Below, one piece after another: positions 1 through 7,182 of a stretch of DNA of 15,235 nucleotides (position 1 is the first letter of the stretch; every line of letters starts with the position of its first letter). Position numbers and translations under genes: made by a program. The notes under the pieces are model-generated. The model saw only the letters and a list, made by a program, of their open reading frames with translations, had not been told where the DNA came from and made no database searches. The DNA is from Clostridia bacterium (lineage in GTDB: Bacteria > Bacillota_E > RBS10-35 > JAJYVN01). The stretch is taken from positions 1 through 15,235 of the forward strand of contig DAHWHT010000108.1 of assembly GCA_027335515.1 (NCBI GenBank), read 5' to 3'.

Positions 1-14
1 AACGGCGGGCGGGG

Positions 15-2378
15 ATGCGGCGTGGCGGTGGGGAGGTGACGGACAGGCCGACCGCGATGCGCGCCGGTGGGGGGGCCGCGCGGCCGGGCGCCAACGTGCG
101 GCAAGCCTTGGATGCGTTGCGGGACGCACCCCTGGCGGAGCCGACCCGTCTGATTGTCCTGGCCGCCGTGGTCGGGGTGGTCGGCGGGCTGGGCGCGCTC
201 ATCTTTCGTTGGTTGATCCATGCCTTCCGGGTCCTGTTTCTCCAGTACGTGCTCGGCACCGGGCTCGGCTGGTCGCCATCCCTTGCGGTCCACCTGCGCC
301 TGCTCGGGCCGATCTGCGGGCTGCTGCTGGTCGGGGTGATCACCACCTACCTCGCCTCCGAGGTCAAGGGCCACGGGGTGCCTCAGATTCTCGAGGCCCT
401 TGCGCTGCGCGGCGGCCGCATCCGCCCGCGCGTGGCCCTCTTTGGCATCATCGCCCCGGCGATCACCATCGGCGCCGATGGCTCGGTGGGGCGCGAGGGT
501 CCCATCGCCCTGATCGGGGCGGCCTTCGGGTCCGTCATCGGACAGCTGCTTCGCCTGGCGGATCAGCAGACATCGCTGTTGCTCGCCTGCGGGGCCGCGG
601 CCGGCATCGGCGCCACCTTCAACGCCCCGATCGCCGGCGCCCTTTTTGGACTGGAGGTGGTGCTGGGCAGCTACGCCATGGGGGCGTTGGTGCCGTGCTT
701 CATCGCCGCGGTGACCGGGGTGACCGTCTTCGACTGGATCCATGGCAACCAGCCGGTTCTGCCCACCCCGGCCTTTCAGTTCGTGCATCCCTTCGGTGTG
801 ATCTTCATGCTGCCCCTTGGGTTGCTGGCCGGCGGGGTGGCCCTGGCATACACCCGAGGACTCAACCTGGTGGAACACTGGAACGAGCGGCTGCCCTGGA
901 ACTTCGTCGGCAAGGCCGTGGCGGCGGGGGCCGGCGTCGGCCTGATCGGTCTTGCCCTGCCGCAGGTGCTCGGGGTCGGGTATGGGGCGATGGAGTCGGC
1001 GGCGGCCGGCAGGCTGGTGTTGGGCACGTTGGTTCTGCTGCTGGTCGGCAAGTATGTGGCGACGCTCCTGACGATCGGCGGTGGTGGCTCCGGCGGCGTC
1101 TTTGCCCCCAGCCTCTACCTCGGGGCCGCGCTGGGCGGTGCCTTCGGCAGCATTGTCCACCACGGGCTGCCGGGCTTCACCTCGCCCGCACCGCTGTATG
1201 CCGTGGCGGGCATGGGCGCCGTCTTCGCCGCGGCCGCCCAGGCCCCGCTCACCGCCGTGACCATCATCCTGGAGATGACGGCGGACTACCATCTGATCAC
1301 CGGGGTGATGGTCGCGTGTGCCATCAGCTACATCTTCTACGGCTCCCTCGCGCGTGACTCCATGTACACGGTGCGGTTGTCGCGCCGCGGGATCCAGATC
1401 CTGCGCGGGGCCGAGGTGCGGCCACTGCAGCGCGTGTCGGTGGCGGCTGCCGTCGACCGTCAGGTGCAGCGCCTTCACGAGGGCGACGGCGTGGTGGACG
1501 CCTATCGGCGGCTCAGCGTCAGCGGGGCCAAGGCGGCCCTGGTGCTCGATGCGCACGAGGCGTTGGTGGGCGTGGTGGAAACCGCGCAGGTGGTCGGAGC
1601 CGTCGAGTCCGGCGCCGGGGAGACCATGGAATCCCTGGTGCGCCGCGACGTGGCCCCCCTGTCGTCCGGGGCGTCGCTGGATGATGCGGTCCGCCGTTTC
1701 GGCATCCATACCGCGAGCCTGATCCCCGTCGTCGCCGACGGTCCGGGCGGCGGCCTGCTGGGCGCGGTGACCCAGGATGCCGTCCTGAAGGCCTACTACC
1801 GCCACACGGTGCTGACCATGGAGATGCAGCGCCGGCTGGACCTGGTCCCCAAGCAGCGCGGGCGCCAGGAGGGCCGCTTCCGCGAGGTGGTCCTGCCCGA
1901 TACCTGGGCGGGAGACCGGCGGGTGCGGGTGGCCGACCTGGGTGTGAAGCTGCCCCGGGGTATCGTCCTGGTGGCGATCGCCCGCGGCGACGACGAGATC
2001 GTGGTGCGCGGCGAGACGGAGCTTCACGGGGGGGACCGCGTGCTGCTGTATGCGGCGCAGGAGGAGTTTCTCACCACCGCCGAGCGGATGCTCCTGCAAG
2101 GCGCACCGGGGGCGGGGGGCAGTTTTCAGACGGTCGAGGTGGGGTGGGCCGGGGATTGCCAACACCAGATCCGGGATCTGCACCTGCCTCCGGACGTCGT
2201 GCTCGTGTCGATCGCGCGGGGGACCAAGACGCTGGTGCCATCCGGCGCCACGAGCCTTGCCGCGGGGGACACGGTGGTGCTGTATGGGACCGATGCGGAG
2301 CGCATGGCGGCCGCGGCGCGGATCCTGCGCGATGGCCCGCCGCCGGCCGGGGGGGCCGCGCCGCCGGGGGAGGGGTAG
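15..2378 (+). CDS. CLC-family chloride channel/transporter with CBS pair and two TrkA_C domains
   Basis: This is a membrane protein of up to 787 residues that would move chloride or a related anion across the cytoplasmic membrane. Residues about 45-450 form the hydrophobic CLC core. Its three selectivity-filter signatures are visible: GHGVP around residue 120, GREGP with the gating glutamate E161, and GGVFAP around F363. Residues about 474-595 look like a CBS pair, a nucleotide-sensing module. Two TrkA_C/RCK_C-like repeats follow, at about 622-694 and 705-771, each ending in a 'GD.V.LY' strand. The position matching the proton glutamate E203 of E. coli ClC-ec1 is valine (V215), as in channel-type CLCs. 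The start is uncertain: ATG 15 is the longest, while GTG 36 and ATG 57 are also in frame. A GGAGGTGA lies at 32-39 but is too far from ATG 57 for ideal use. The family call is firm; channel versus antiporter is inference. Confidence 0.93.
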   Translation: MRRGGGEVTDRPTAMRAGGGAARPGANVRQALDALRDAPLAEPTRLIVLAAVVGVVGGLGALIFRWLIHAFRVLFLQYVLGTGLGWSPSLAVHLRLLGPICGLLLVGVITTYLASEVKGHGVPQILEALALRGGRIRPRVALFGIIAPAITIGADGSVGREGPIALIGAAFGSVIGQLLRLADQQTSLLLACGAAAGIGATFNAPIAGALFGLEVVLGSYAMGALVPCFIAAVTGVTVFDWIHGNQPVLPTPAFQFVHPFGVIFMLPLGLLAGGVALAYTRGLNLVEHWNERLPWNFVGKAVAAGAGVGLIGLALPQVLGVGYGAMESAAAGRLVLGTLVLLLVGKYVATLLTIGGGGSGGVFAPSLYLGAALGGAFGSIVHHGLPGFTSPAPLYAVAGMGAVFAAAAQAPLTAVTIILEMTADYHLITGVMVACAISYIFYGSLARDSMYTVRLSRRGIQILRGAEVRPLQRVSVAAAVDRQVQRLHEGDGVVDAYRRLSVSGAKAALVLDAHEALVGVVETAQVVGAVESGAGETMESLVRRDVAPLSSGASLDDAVRRFGIHTASLIPVVADGPGGGLLGAVTQDAVLKAYYRHTVLTMEMQRRLDLVPKQRGRQEGRFREVVLPDTWAGDRRVRVADLGVKLPRGIVLVAIARGDDEIVVRGETELHGGDRVLLYAAQEEFLTTAERMLLQGAPGAGGSFQTVEVGWAGDCQHQIRDLHLPPDVVLVSIARGTKTLVPSGATSLAAGDTVVLYGTDAERMAAAARILRDGPPPAGGAAPPGEG

Positions 2379-2433
2379 CCGATCGACGTCGGAAGGAGCG
2401 GCGGTGCGCCATGAAGAGAGGAACGGAACGGCC

Positions 2434-3261
2434 ATGTGGACGCTGACCGGGTTTGCCGATGAGATCGATCCCGAACTCGGGCTGCAACTGGAGACCCTCG
2501 TCTCGCTCGGGATCCGGCATCTGGAGCTGCGGGCGGTGTGGGAGACCAATGTGGTGCGTCTGACCCGGCAACAGCTCCTGGCGGCCCGCGGCCAGCTGGG
2601 CCAGGCCGGAGTGCGGGTTTCTTCCATCGGCTCGCCCATCGGTAAGGTGGCGCTGGACGCTCCCTTTGAACCGCACCTGGAGGAGTTCCGCCGCGCCCTG
2701 GACGCCGCAGCCTTCTTCGACGCCCCCTACGTGCGCATGTTCTCGTTTTTCATCCCGAAGGGCGACGATCCGGACCGGCACCGCGGGCCGGTGTTGGAAC
2801 GGTTGGGGCGGTTGGTCCGGTTGGCCGAAGAGCATGGCCGCACGCTGCTGCATGAAAACGAAAAGCATATTTACGGCGATGTGCCGCAGCGCTGCCTGGA
2901 TCTCCTGCGCGCCTTCGAATCGCCGCGCCTGCGGGCGGCTTGGGACCCCGCGAACTTTGTGCAGTGCGGCGTCACGCCGTTTGCCGACGGTTACGCCGCC
3001 CTGCGTCCCTACATCGCCTACGTGCACGTCAAGGACGCGCTGCGGGCCGGTGGGCAGGTCGTGCCGGCCGGCGCGGGGGACGGGCAATGGCCCGAGACGC
3101 TCGATGCGCTCCAGGCCGACGGCTTTGACGGGTTTTTCTCGATGGAACCCCACCTGCGCCATGCGGGGGCCTTTGCCGGTTTCAGCGGTCCCGACCGCTT
3201 TCGCGAGGCCACCGGCGCCTTCCAGGCCCTGCTGCGCGAGCGCAACCTTTCCTGGGCCTGA
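2434..3261 (+). CDS. Sugar phosphate isomerase/epimerase, xylose-isomerase-like TIM barrel
   Basis: This 275-residue cytosolic enzyme belongs to the AP-endonuclease-2/xylose-isomerase-like TIM-barrel family, which isomerises or epimerises sugars using a divalent metal. The expected acid/histidine metal ligands are in place: E141 (in HENE), D171 (WDPANF), H198 (YVHVKD) and E238 (SMEP). The N-terminus MWTLTGFADEI is a typical family start, which favours ATG 2434; a purine stretch AGAGAGGA lies 11 bases upstream. An in-frame GTG at 2404 has a better-placed Shine-Dalgarno (AAGGAG, 2393-2398) and would add ten residues, so it cannot be excluded. The gene follows the CLC gene by 55 bases on the same strand. 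It converges on the deoxy-sugar catabolic genes, so it may act on their substrate, but the exact sugar cannot be read from the sequence. Confidence 0.85.
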   Translation: MWTLTGFADEIDPELGLQLETLVSLGIRHLELRAVWETNVVRLTRQQLLAARGQLGQAGVRVSSIGSPIGKVALDAPFEPHLEEFRRALDAAAFFDAPYVRMFSFFIPKGDDPDRHRGPVLERLGRLVRLAEEHGRTLLHENEKHIYGDVPQRCLDLLRAFESPRLRAAWDPANFVQCGVTPFADGYAALRPYIAYVHVKDALRAGGQVVPAGAGDGQWPETLDALQADGFDGFFSMEPHLRHAGAFAGFSGPDRFREATGAFQALLRERNLSWA

Positions 3262-3263
3262 GC

Positions 3264-3290
3264 GGATGCGGGGCAGGGGCCCCCGCATCC
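3264..3290. terminator. Hairpin between convergent genes, possible bidirectional terminator
   Basis: A perfect 10-bp inverted repeat (GGATGCGGGG at 3264-3273, CCCCGCATCC at 3281-3290) with a 7-base loop fills most of the 47-base gap. The gap lies between the stop of the TIM-barrel gene (3261) and the stop of the opposing aldolase/dehydrogenase gene (3309). No T-tract follows on either strand. It is therefore not a textbook intrinsic terminator, but its position serves both genes. Confidence 0.55.
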
Positions 3291-3308
3291 ATCCGCCTGC
3301 GCGCCGGG

Positions 3309-5363
3309 TCAGCGCGGGAAGGCGGGTCCCACGCCGCCATCGACCGGCAGCATGGCGCCGGTGGTCTTGGCGGCCTGGGGCGAGGCCAGAAAGGCGATGG
3401 CGGCGGCCACATCCGCCGGCTCGATGTTGACGTCCAGCAGGGTGCGCTTGCGGTAGAAGGCGGGCAGGTCCTCGGCACGGATGCCGTAGTTGCGCGCCCG
3501 CGATTCCCGCCAGTCGGAAGACCAGATGCGCGATCCCGAAAGCACCGCGTCGGGGTTGACCACGTTGACCCGGATGCCGTCCGGTCCGAGTTCCTCGGCG
3601 AGGCAGCGGGCCATGTGGAGTTCGGCCGCCTTGGCGGCGCCGTAGGCGGCGATGTTGCGGCCGGCGGCGACCGCGTTCTTGCTCGCGACAAAGATCAGCG
3701 AGCCGCCGAGCCCCTGGGCGCGCAGCAGACGGGCGCCTTCGCGCGCCGTGAGGAAGTAGCCGGTGGCCAGCACGTCCAGATTGCGCTGCCACTCGGCGAG
3801 GCTGGTGTCTTCGATGCGTGCCGAGGACGCGATTCCGGCGTTGGCGACCACGATGTCCACCCCGCCGAAGGTGAGGCTGCCGGCCTGGAATGCGAGCGCG
3901 AGCTGCGTCTCGCTGGTTACGTCGGCGGCGACGCCGATGGCGCTGTCATTGCCGAACTCCGCGCAGAGTTCGGCCGCGGCGGCCTCGGCTCCGGCGGCGT
4001 CGAGGTCCGCCAGCACGACGTGGGCCCCATCGCGGCACAGGGTTCGTGCCACCGCGCGGCCGATGCCCCCGGCCCCGCCGGTCACGAAGGCGACCTGGCG
4101 CGAGAAGGTGCGTTCCGGCGGTTGCAACGACAGCTTGTAGCGTTCCAGGGGCCAATACTGGACGTCGAAGGCGTCCTGGGCCTGAAGCGGTGCGTACCGC
4201 CCGCCCGCGCCCGCCAGCAGGTCGACGACCGCCAAGGCGCGGTGCGCCAGGTCGCGGCTGACCTTGGACATGGTCTTGCTCTTACCGGTGGAGATCAGGC
4301 CAACCCCAGGCGCCAGGATGACGCGGGGGATGGGCGGATCGGCGGGGATGTCGCTTTGGGCCGCCTGCGCACAGGCCCGATACTCCGCCGTGACGCCGGC
4401 CGCAAACGGTTCCAGGGCGGCATCCACCGCGGCCCGGAAGCCGTCCGCGTCGGCGACGGCCGGCAGCACCAGGGGCAGTCGGCCGGTGTGCACCAGGTGG
4501 TCCGGGCAGGCCGCGCCTTCCGCCGCCATGGCCAGCCGCACCGGGTCCGCCAGGAAGGCCGCGGTGGCCGGCCCGCGGTCGAGGGTCAGGACCATGCGGC
4601 CCTGGGCCCCGAGCCGGCCGCGCAGCCAGGGAAGCACCTCGGCGACGGCCTGCGGGGACAGCAACGGGGGCGGCGCGGCGGCATCGCTTGCCGGGGCCCG
4701 CGACCGCAGGAAGCGCTCGGCGGCCGCGATCGCCGCCAGCGTGGAGCGGTAGGCCGCCTCGGCCGTGTCGCCCCAGGTGATCAGGCCGTGCTTGGCCAGG
4801 AGGATGACGTCCGCGTCCGGTCGTTGCCGTAAGGCCAGGGCGCACTGGCGCGCCAGGCCGAATCCGGGGCGGCGGTAGGGGATCCAGATGGCCCGGTCCC
4901 CATAGATGGCGTGCGCCCATTCCTGGCCTTGCTCGGCCGTGCACAGGGCGACGATGGCGTCGGGGTGGGTGTGGTCGACGTGCGCCGCGGGCAAAAAGGC
5001 GTGCAGCAGGGTTTCGATGGAAGGGCGCGGTCCTCCGGGGTGGAGGGCGCAATGGCCGAGGTAGTCGACCATCTCGGCGTCCGTCATCGCCTCGCGCTCC
5101 AACAGTGCCTGCACCGGTTCCAGTACGAGCGTCGCGAAGTGGCGGACGGCGCAGCCGGCGAGATCCGACCCGCTCCCCTTCACATGGAGGACGGGGACCG
5201 GCCTGCCGCGGAAGTCACTGGCCGTGCCTTTGGCGGACGTATTGCCGCCGCCCCAGTTGCAGACGCTCCGGTCCGCGCCGAGCAGCCGCGAGCGGTACAC
5301 GAGTTGGACCAGCGGATCGGGGCTCTGGGCGTCGTCGTGCTGGGCATCCCACGGGATGGACAA
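3309..5363 (-). CDS. rhaEW: Bifunctional rhamnulose-1-phosphate aldolase / short-chain (lactaldehyde) dehydrogenase
   Basis: This 684-residue fusion enzyme of deoxy-sugar breakdown would cleave L-rhamnulose-1-phosphate (or a close analogue) to DHAP and L-lactaldehyde, then oxidise the aldehyde with NAD. The N-terminal class II aldolase half (to about residue 400) has the acid-base motif SIETLLH and zinc histidines in DHTHPDA and in LAKHGL. A linker with YWPLERYKL, typical of this fusion family, leads to the dehydrogenase half (about 418-684). That half has TGGAGGIG for cofactor binding, NAGIA, and a catalytic YGAAK preceded by SKNA. The start chosen is TTG at 5363, with a perfect GGAGGT six bases upstream (5370-5375), only 14 bases after the kinase stop. 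An upstream ATG at 5426 would overlap the kinase and has no such site. The layout matches RhaEW (YuxG) of Bacillus subtilis. Family assignment is strong; L-rhamnose as substrate is inferred. Confidence 0.92.
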   Translation of the reverse strand: MSIPWDAQHDDAQSPDPLVQLVYRSRLLGADRSVCNWGGGNTSAKGTASDFRGRPVPVLHVKGSGSDLAGCAVRHFATLVLEPVQALLEREAMTDAEMVDYLGHCALHPGGPRPSIETLLHAFLPAAHVDHTHPDAIVALCTAEQGQEWAHAIYGDRAIWIPYRRPGFGLARQCALALRQRPDADVILLAKHGLITWGDTAEAAYRSTLAAIAAAERFLRSRAPASDAAAPPPLLSPQAVAEVLPWLRGRLGAQGRMVLTLDRGPATAAFLADPVRLAMAAEGAACPDHLVHTGRLPLVLPAVADADGFRAAVDAALEPFAAGVTAEYRACAQAAQSDIPADPPIPRVILAPGVGLISTGKSKTMSKVSRDLAHRALAVVDLLAGAGGRYAPLQAQDAFDVQYWPLERYKLSLQPPERTFSRQVAFVTGGAGGIGRAVARTLCRDGAHVVLADLDAAGAEAAAAELCAEFGNDSAIGVAADVTSETQLALAFQAGSLTFGGVDIVVANAGIASSARIEDTSLAEWQRNLDVLATGYFLTAREGARLLRAQGLGGSLIFVASKNAVAAGRNIAAYGAAKAAELHMARCLAEELGPDGIRVNVVNPDAVLSGSRIWSSDWRESRARNYGIRAEDLPAFYRKRTLLDVNIEPADVAAAIAFLASPQAAKTTGAMLPVDGGVGPAFPR

Positions 5364-5377
5364 GTGGGCACCTCCGG

Positions 5378-6901
5378 CTATCGTTGTGCGGCGCGGACGC
5401 TGCGGGTCGCGGAGACGGCGGCGCAATAGGCGGCGAAGCCGGCCCTGTGCGCCGCGACACGTCCGGGATCGGGTTCAAAGGTGCGGGCCGTGTGGACCAT
5501 GGCCTCGCAGGCGGCGGGCAGATCGGGGTGCATACCGCAGCCGACGGCCGCCAGGATCGCGGCACCCAGGCAGCCCGCGTCGCGCAGCGGCATCTCGGTG
5601 TAGGAACGGTCCGTCGCGTCCGCCCGCAACTGGGACCAGCGTGGATCGCGGGCACCGCCGCCGACAAGGCGGATCGCGGTCACGTCCACCCCCAGGGAGG
5701 TCAGCACGGCGAGGTTGCGCCGTCCTTCATACGCCATGCCGCGCAGCAGGGCTGCGGTCAGTGCGGCGCGGTCGGCATCCAGCGTCAGTCCGAACAGGGC
5801 CCCCAGGTCCCCCGCGTCCAGGTCGGGGGTGCCGGATCCGGCCCAGAACGGCACCGCGAAGGGACCGCCCGGGTGAAGCGGCACCTCCGCGAGCAGTTCG
5901 CCGATGGCCGTGCCGCCGACGATCTTCTGCCACCAACTGAGCAAGGAACCCCCGCCAAAACCGAAGGCCAGGGTCACGGCCAGACCTGGAAGCGGGTGCA
6001 GGCCGACGCCGTACCCCCGGGCCGTCAACGGGGCTGCGGGGCCGTCGGCCAGGGTCAGGCTGAGGCAGTCGACCGTACCGGTGCTGTGGGCGGCCATGCC
6101 CGGCCGCACGGCGCCCGCCCCGATCAGGGCGGCCGTCTGATCGTGGGCGCCGGCCACGACGAGGCACCCCCGGGGCAGACCGAAGGCGGCAGACCCAGGT
6201 GCGCAGACCTGTCCGACCGCGGCACCCATGGCGGCCACCTGCGCGGTGCGCCCCGTCAGGCCGAGGTCGGCCAGGGCCGCCGCATCCCAGGCGCGGCGGC
6301 GCCGGTCCAGCAGCCAGGTGCGCTGGGCCAGGCTGTCGCTGATGACGGCGGTCCCGGTGAGCTGGGCGACCAGCAGGTCTTCATAGCAGAGAAAGGCCGC
6401 CGCCCCGGCAAAGGCGGCCGGATCATCGCGGCGCAGCCAGGCGAGCTTGGCCGCGGTGACGATCCAGGAAAGGGGCATCCCGGTTGCTTCGGTCCGCGCC
6501 TCCCATCCGTCCGCGGCGAGGGCCGTCCGTCCGGCCTCACCCCGACGGTCAAAGGTCAGGATCGACCGACCCACGGGTTGACCGCCACCGTCGACCGGCG
6601 TGACGGCCTCGCCCTGGGCGGCCGTGGCCACGGCGCGCACCGGTCCGCAACCGGCGGCTTCCACCTCGGCGGCGACATCGCAAAGGATGTGCCGCAGGGC
6701 CGCGAGGACGTCGTGCGCCTCCAGTTCGGCGGTCCCGCCGGGACCGACCAGCAACGGGTAATCCCGATAGGCGCGGGCCAGGGGCGCACCGGCGGCGTCA
6801 AAGGCGATGGCCTTGGCGCCGGTGGTGCCGATATCGATGCCAAGAACGCACCCCTGGCCCAGAGGATCACGGGACGCTGCGGCGGTGGGCGTCACGGACA
6901 T
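5378..6901 (-). CDS. FGGY-family carbohydrate kinase, probably the rhamnulose-type kinase of the cluster
   Basis: This cytosolic kinase of about 507 residues transfers phosphate from ATP to a sugar, most likely the ketose fed to the adjacent aldolase. The N-terminal phosphate-binding motif GIDIGTTGAKA lies at residues 21-31. A second phosphate motif is seen in HSTGTVD, the catalytic-base motif is GAHDQTAAL, and the adenosine motif VGGGARDPRW is near the C-terminus. The length is usual for FGGY kinases. The N-terminus resembles xylulokinase/RhaK-type kinases more than E. coli RhaB, whose motif is DLGASSG, so no gene symbol is given. The open frame extends far upstream without resemblance to kinases. 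ATG 6901 begins where homology begins and has a close GAAGG; GTG 6904 is an adjacent alternative. The aldolase/dehydrogenase start follows 14 bases after the stop, so the two are surely co-transcribed. Confidence 0.9.
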   Translation of the reverse strand: MSVTPTAAASRDPLGQGCVLGIDIGTTGAKAIAFDAAGAPLARAYRDYPLLVGPGGTAELEAHDVLAALRHILCDVAAEVEAAGCGPVRAVATAAQGEAVTPVDGGGQPVGRSILTFDRRGEAGRTALAADGWEARTEATGMPLSWIVTAAKLAWLRRDDPAAFAGAAAFLCYEDLLVAQLTGTAVISDSLAQRTWLLDRRRRAWDAAALADLGLTGRTAQVAAMGAAVGQVCAPGSAAFGLPRGCLVVAGAHDQTAALIGAGAVRPGMAAHSTGTVDCLSLTLADGPAAPLTARGYGVGLHPLPGLAVTLAFGFGGGSLLSWWQKIVGGTAIGELLAEVPLHPGGPFAVPFWAGSGTPDLDAGDLGALFGLTLDADRAALTAALLRGMAYEGRRNLAVLTSLGVDVTAIRLVGGGARDPRWSQLRADATDRSYTEMPLRDAGCLGAAILAAVGCGMHPDLPAACEAMVHTARTFEPDPGRVAAHRAGFAAYCAAVSATRSVRAAQR

Positions 6902-7182
6902 CACCTTCGCCTGGTCCCTCAGAACCAGGCCTTCGCCCCTTTCGGCCCTCGATTTGGCCCCTTCAGGGCCGCAGGCTGCAGACCGACCCGGCCGGGCGGC
7001 ACGGGGCCCCCCGTGCCTTGGGACTTCACACGCGTACCGGAGGCACTGCGCCCGGACACAACCGGGCCCTGTGCGCCGCGCCGTCCGTGCCTCGGCGGCG
7101 GGGCCCCGGGCGGCGCAGATCGCCCGCCGCAAACGGAATTCGTGCCGGTCGCCGCCCGACCCTGCCGCGGGCGCTCCCGCCG
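6902..7182 (-). promoter_or_regulatory. Structured leader between the DeoR regulator and the kinase
   Basis: No convincing gene was found in these 281 bases. Read on the minus strand it holds four inverted repeats in series. They are: 7050-7067 (6-bp arms, 6-base loop); 6998-7017 (9-bp arms GGCACGGGG/CCCCGTGCC, 2-base loop); 6956-6970 (5-bp arms); and 6909-6930 (7-bp arms GCCTGGT/ACCAGGC, 8-base loop), which ends 8 bases before the kinase start codon. The region probably holds the kinase-operon promoter or a processing/attenuation leader. No clear -35/-10 pair was recognised. The minus-strand word TTGTGTCCG (7061-7053) also occurs upstream of the regulator gene. Confidence 0.4.

Noticed and set aside
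2071..3792. A 573-codon minus-strand frame running through the TIM-barrel gene
   Set aside because: It is composed of shadows of two real genes on different strands, and its sequence is low in complexity.
6998..7017. The near-palindrome in the kinase leader read as terminator of the DeoR gene
   Set aside because: No T-run follows on the minus strand and it lies about 165 bases past the DeoR stop; an operator or leader element is equally possible.
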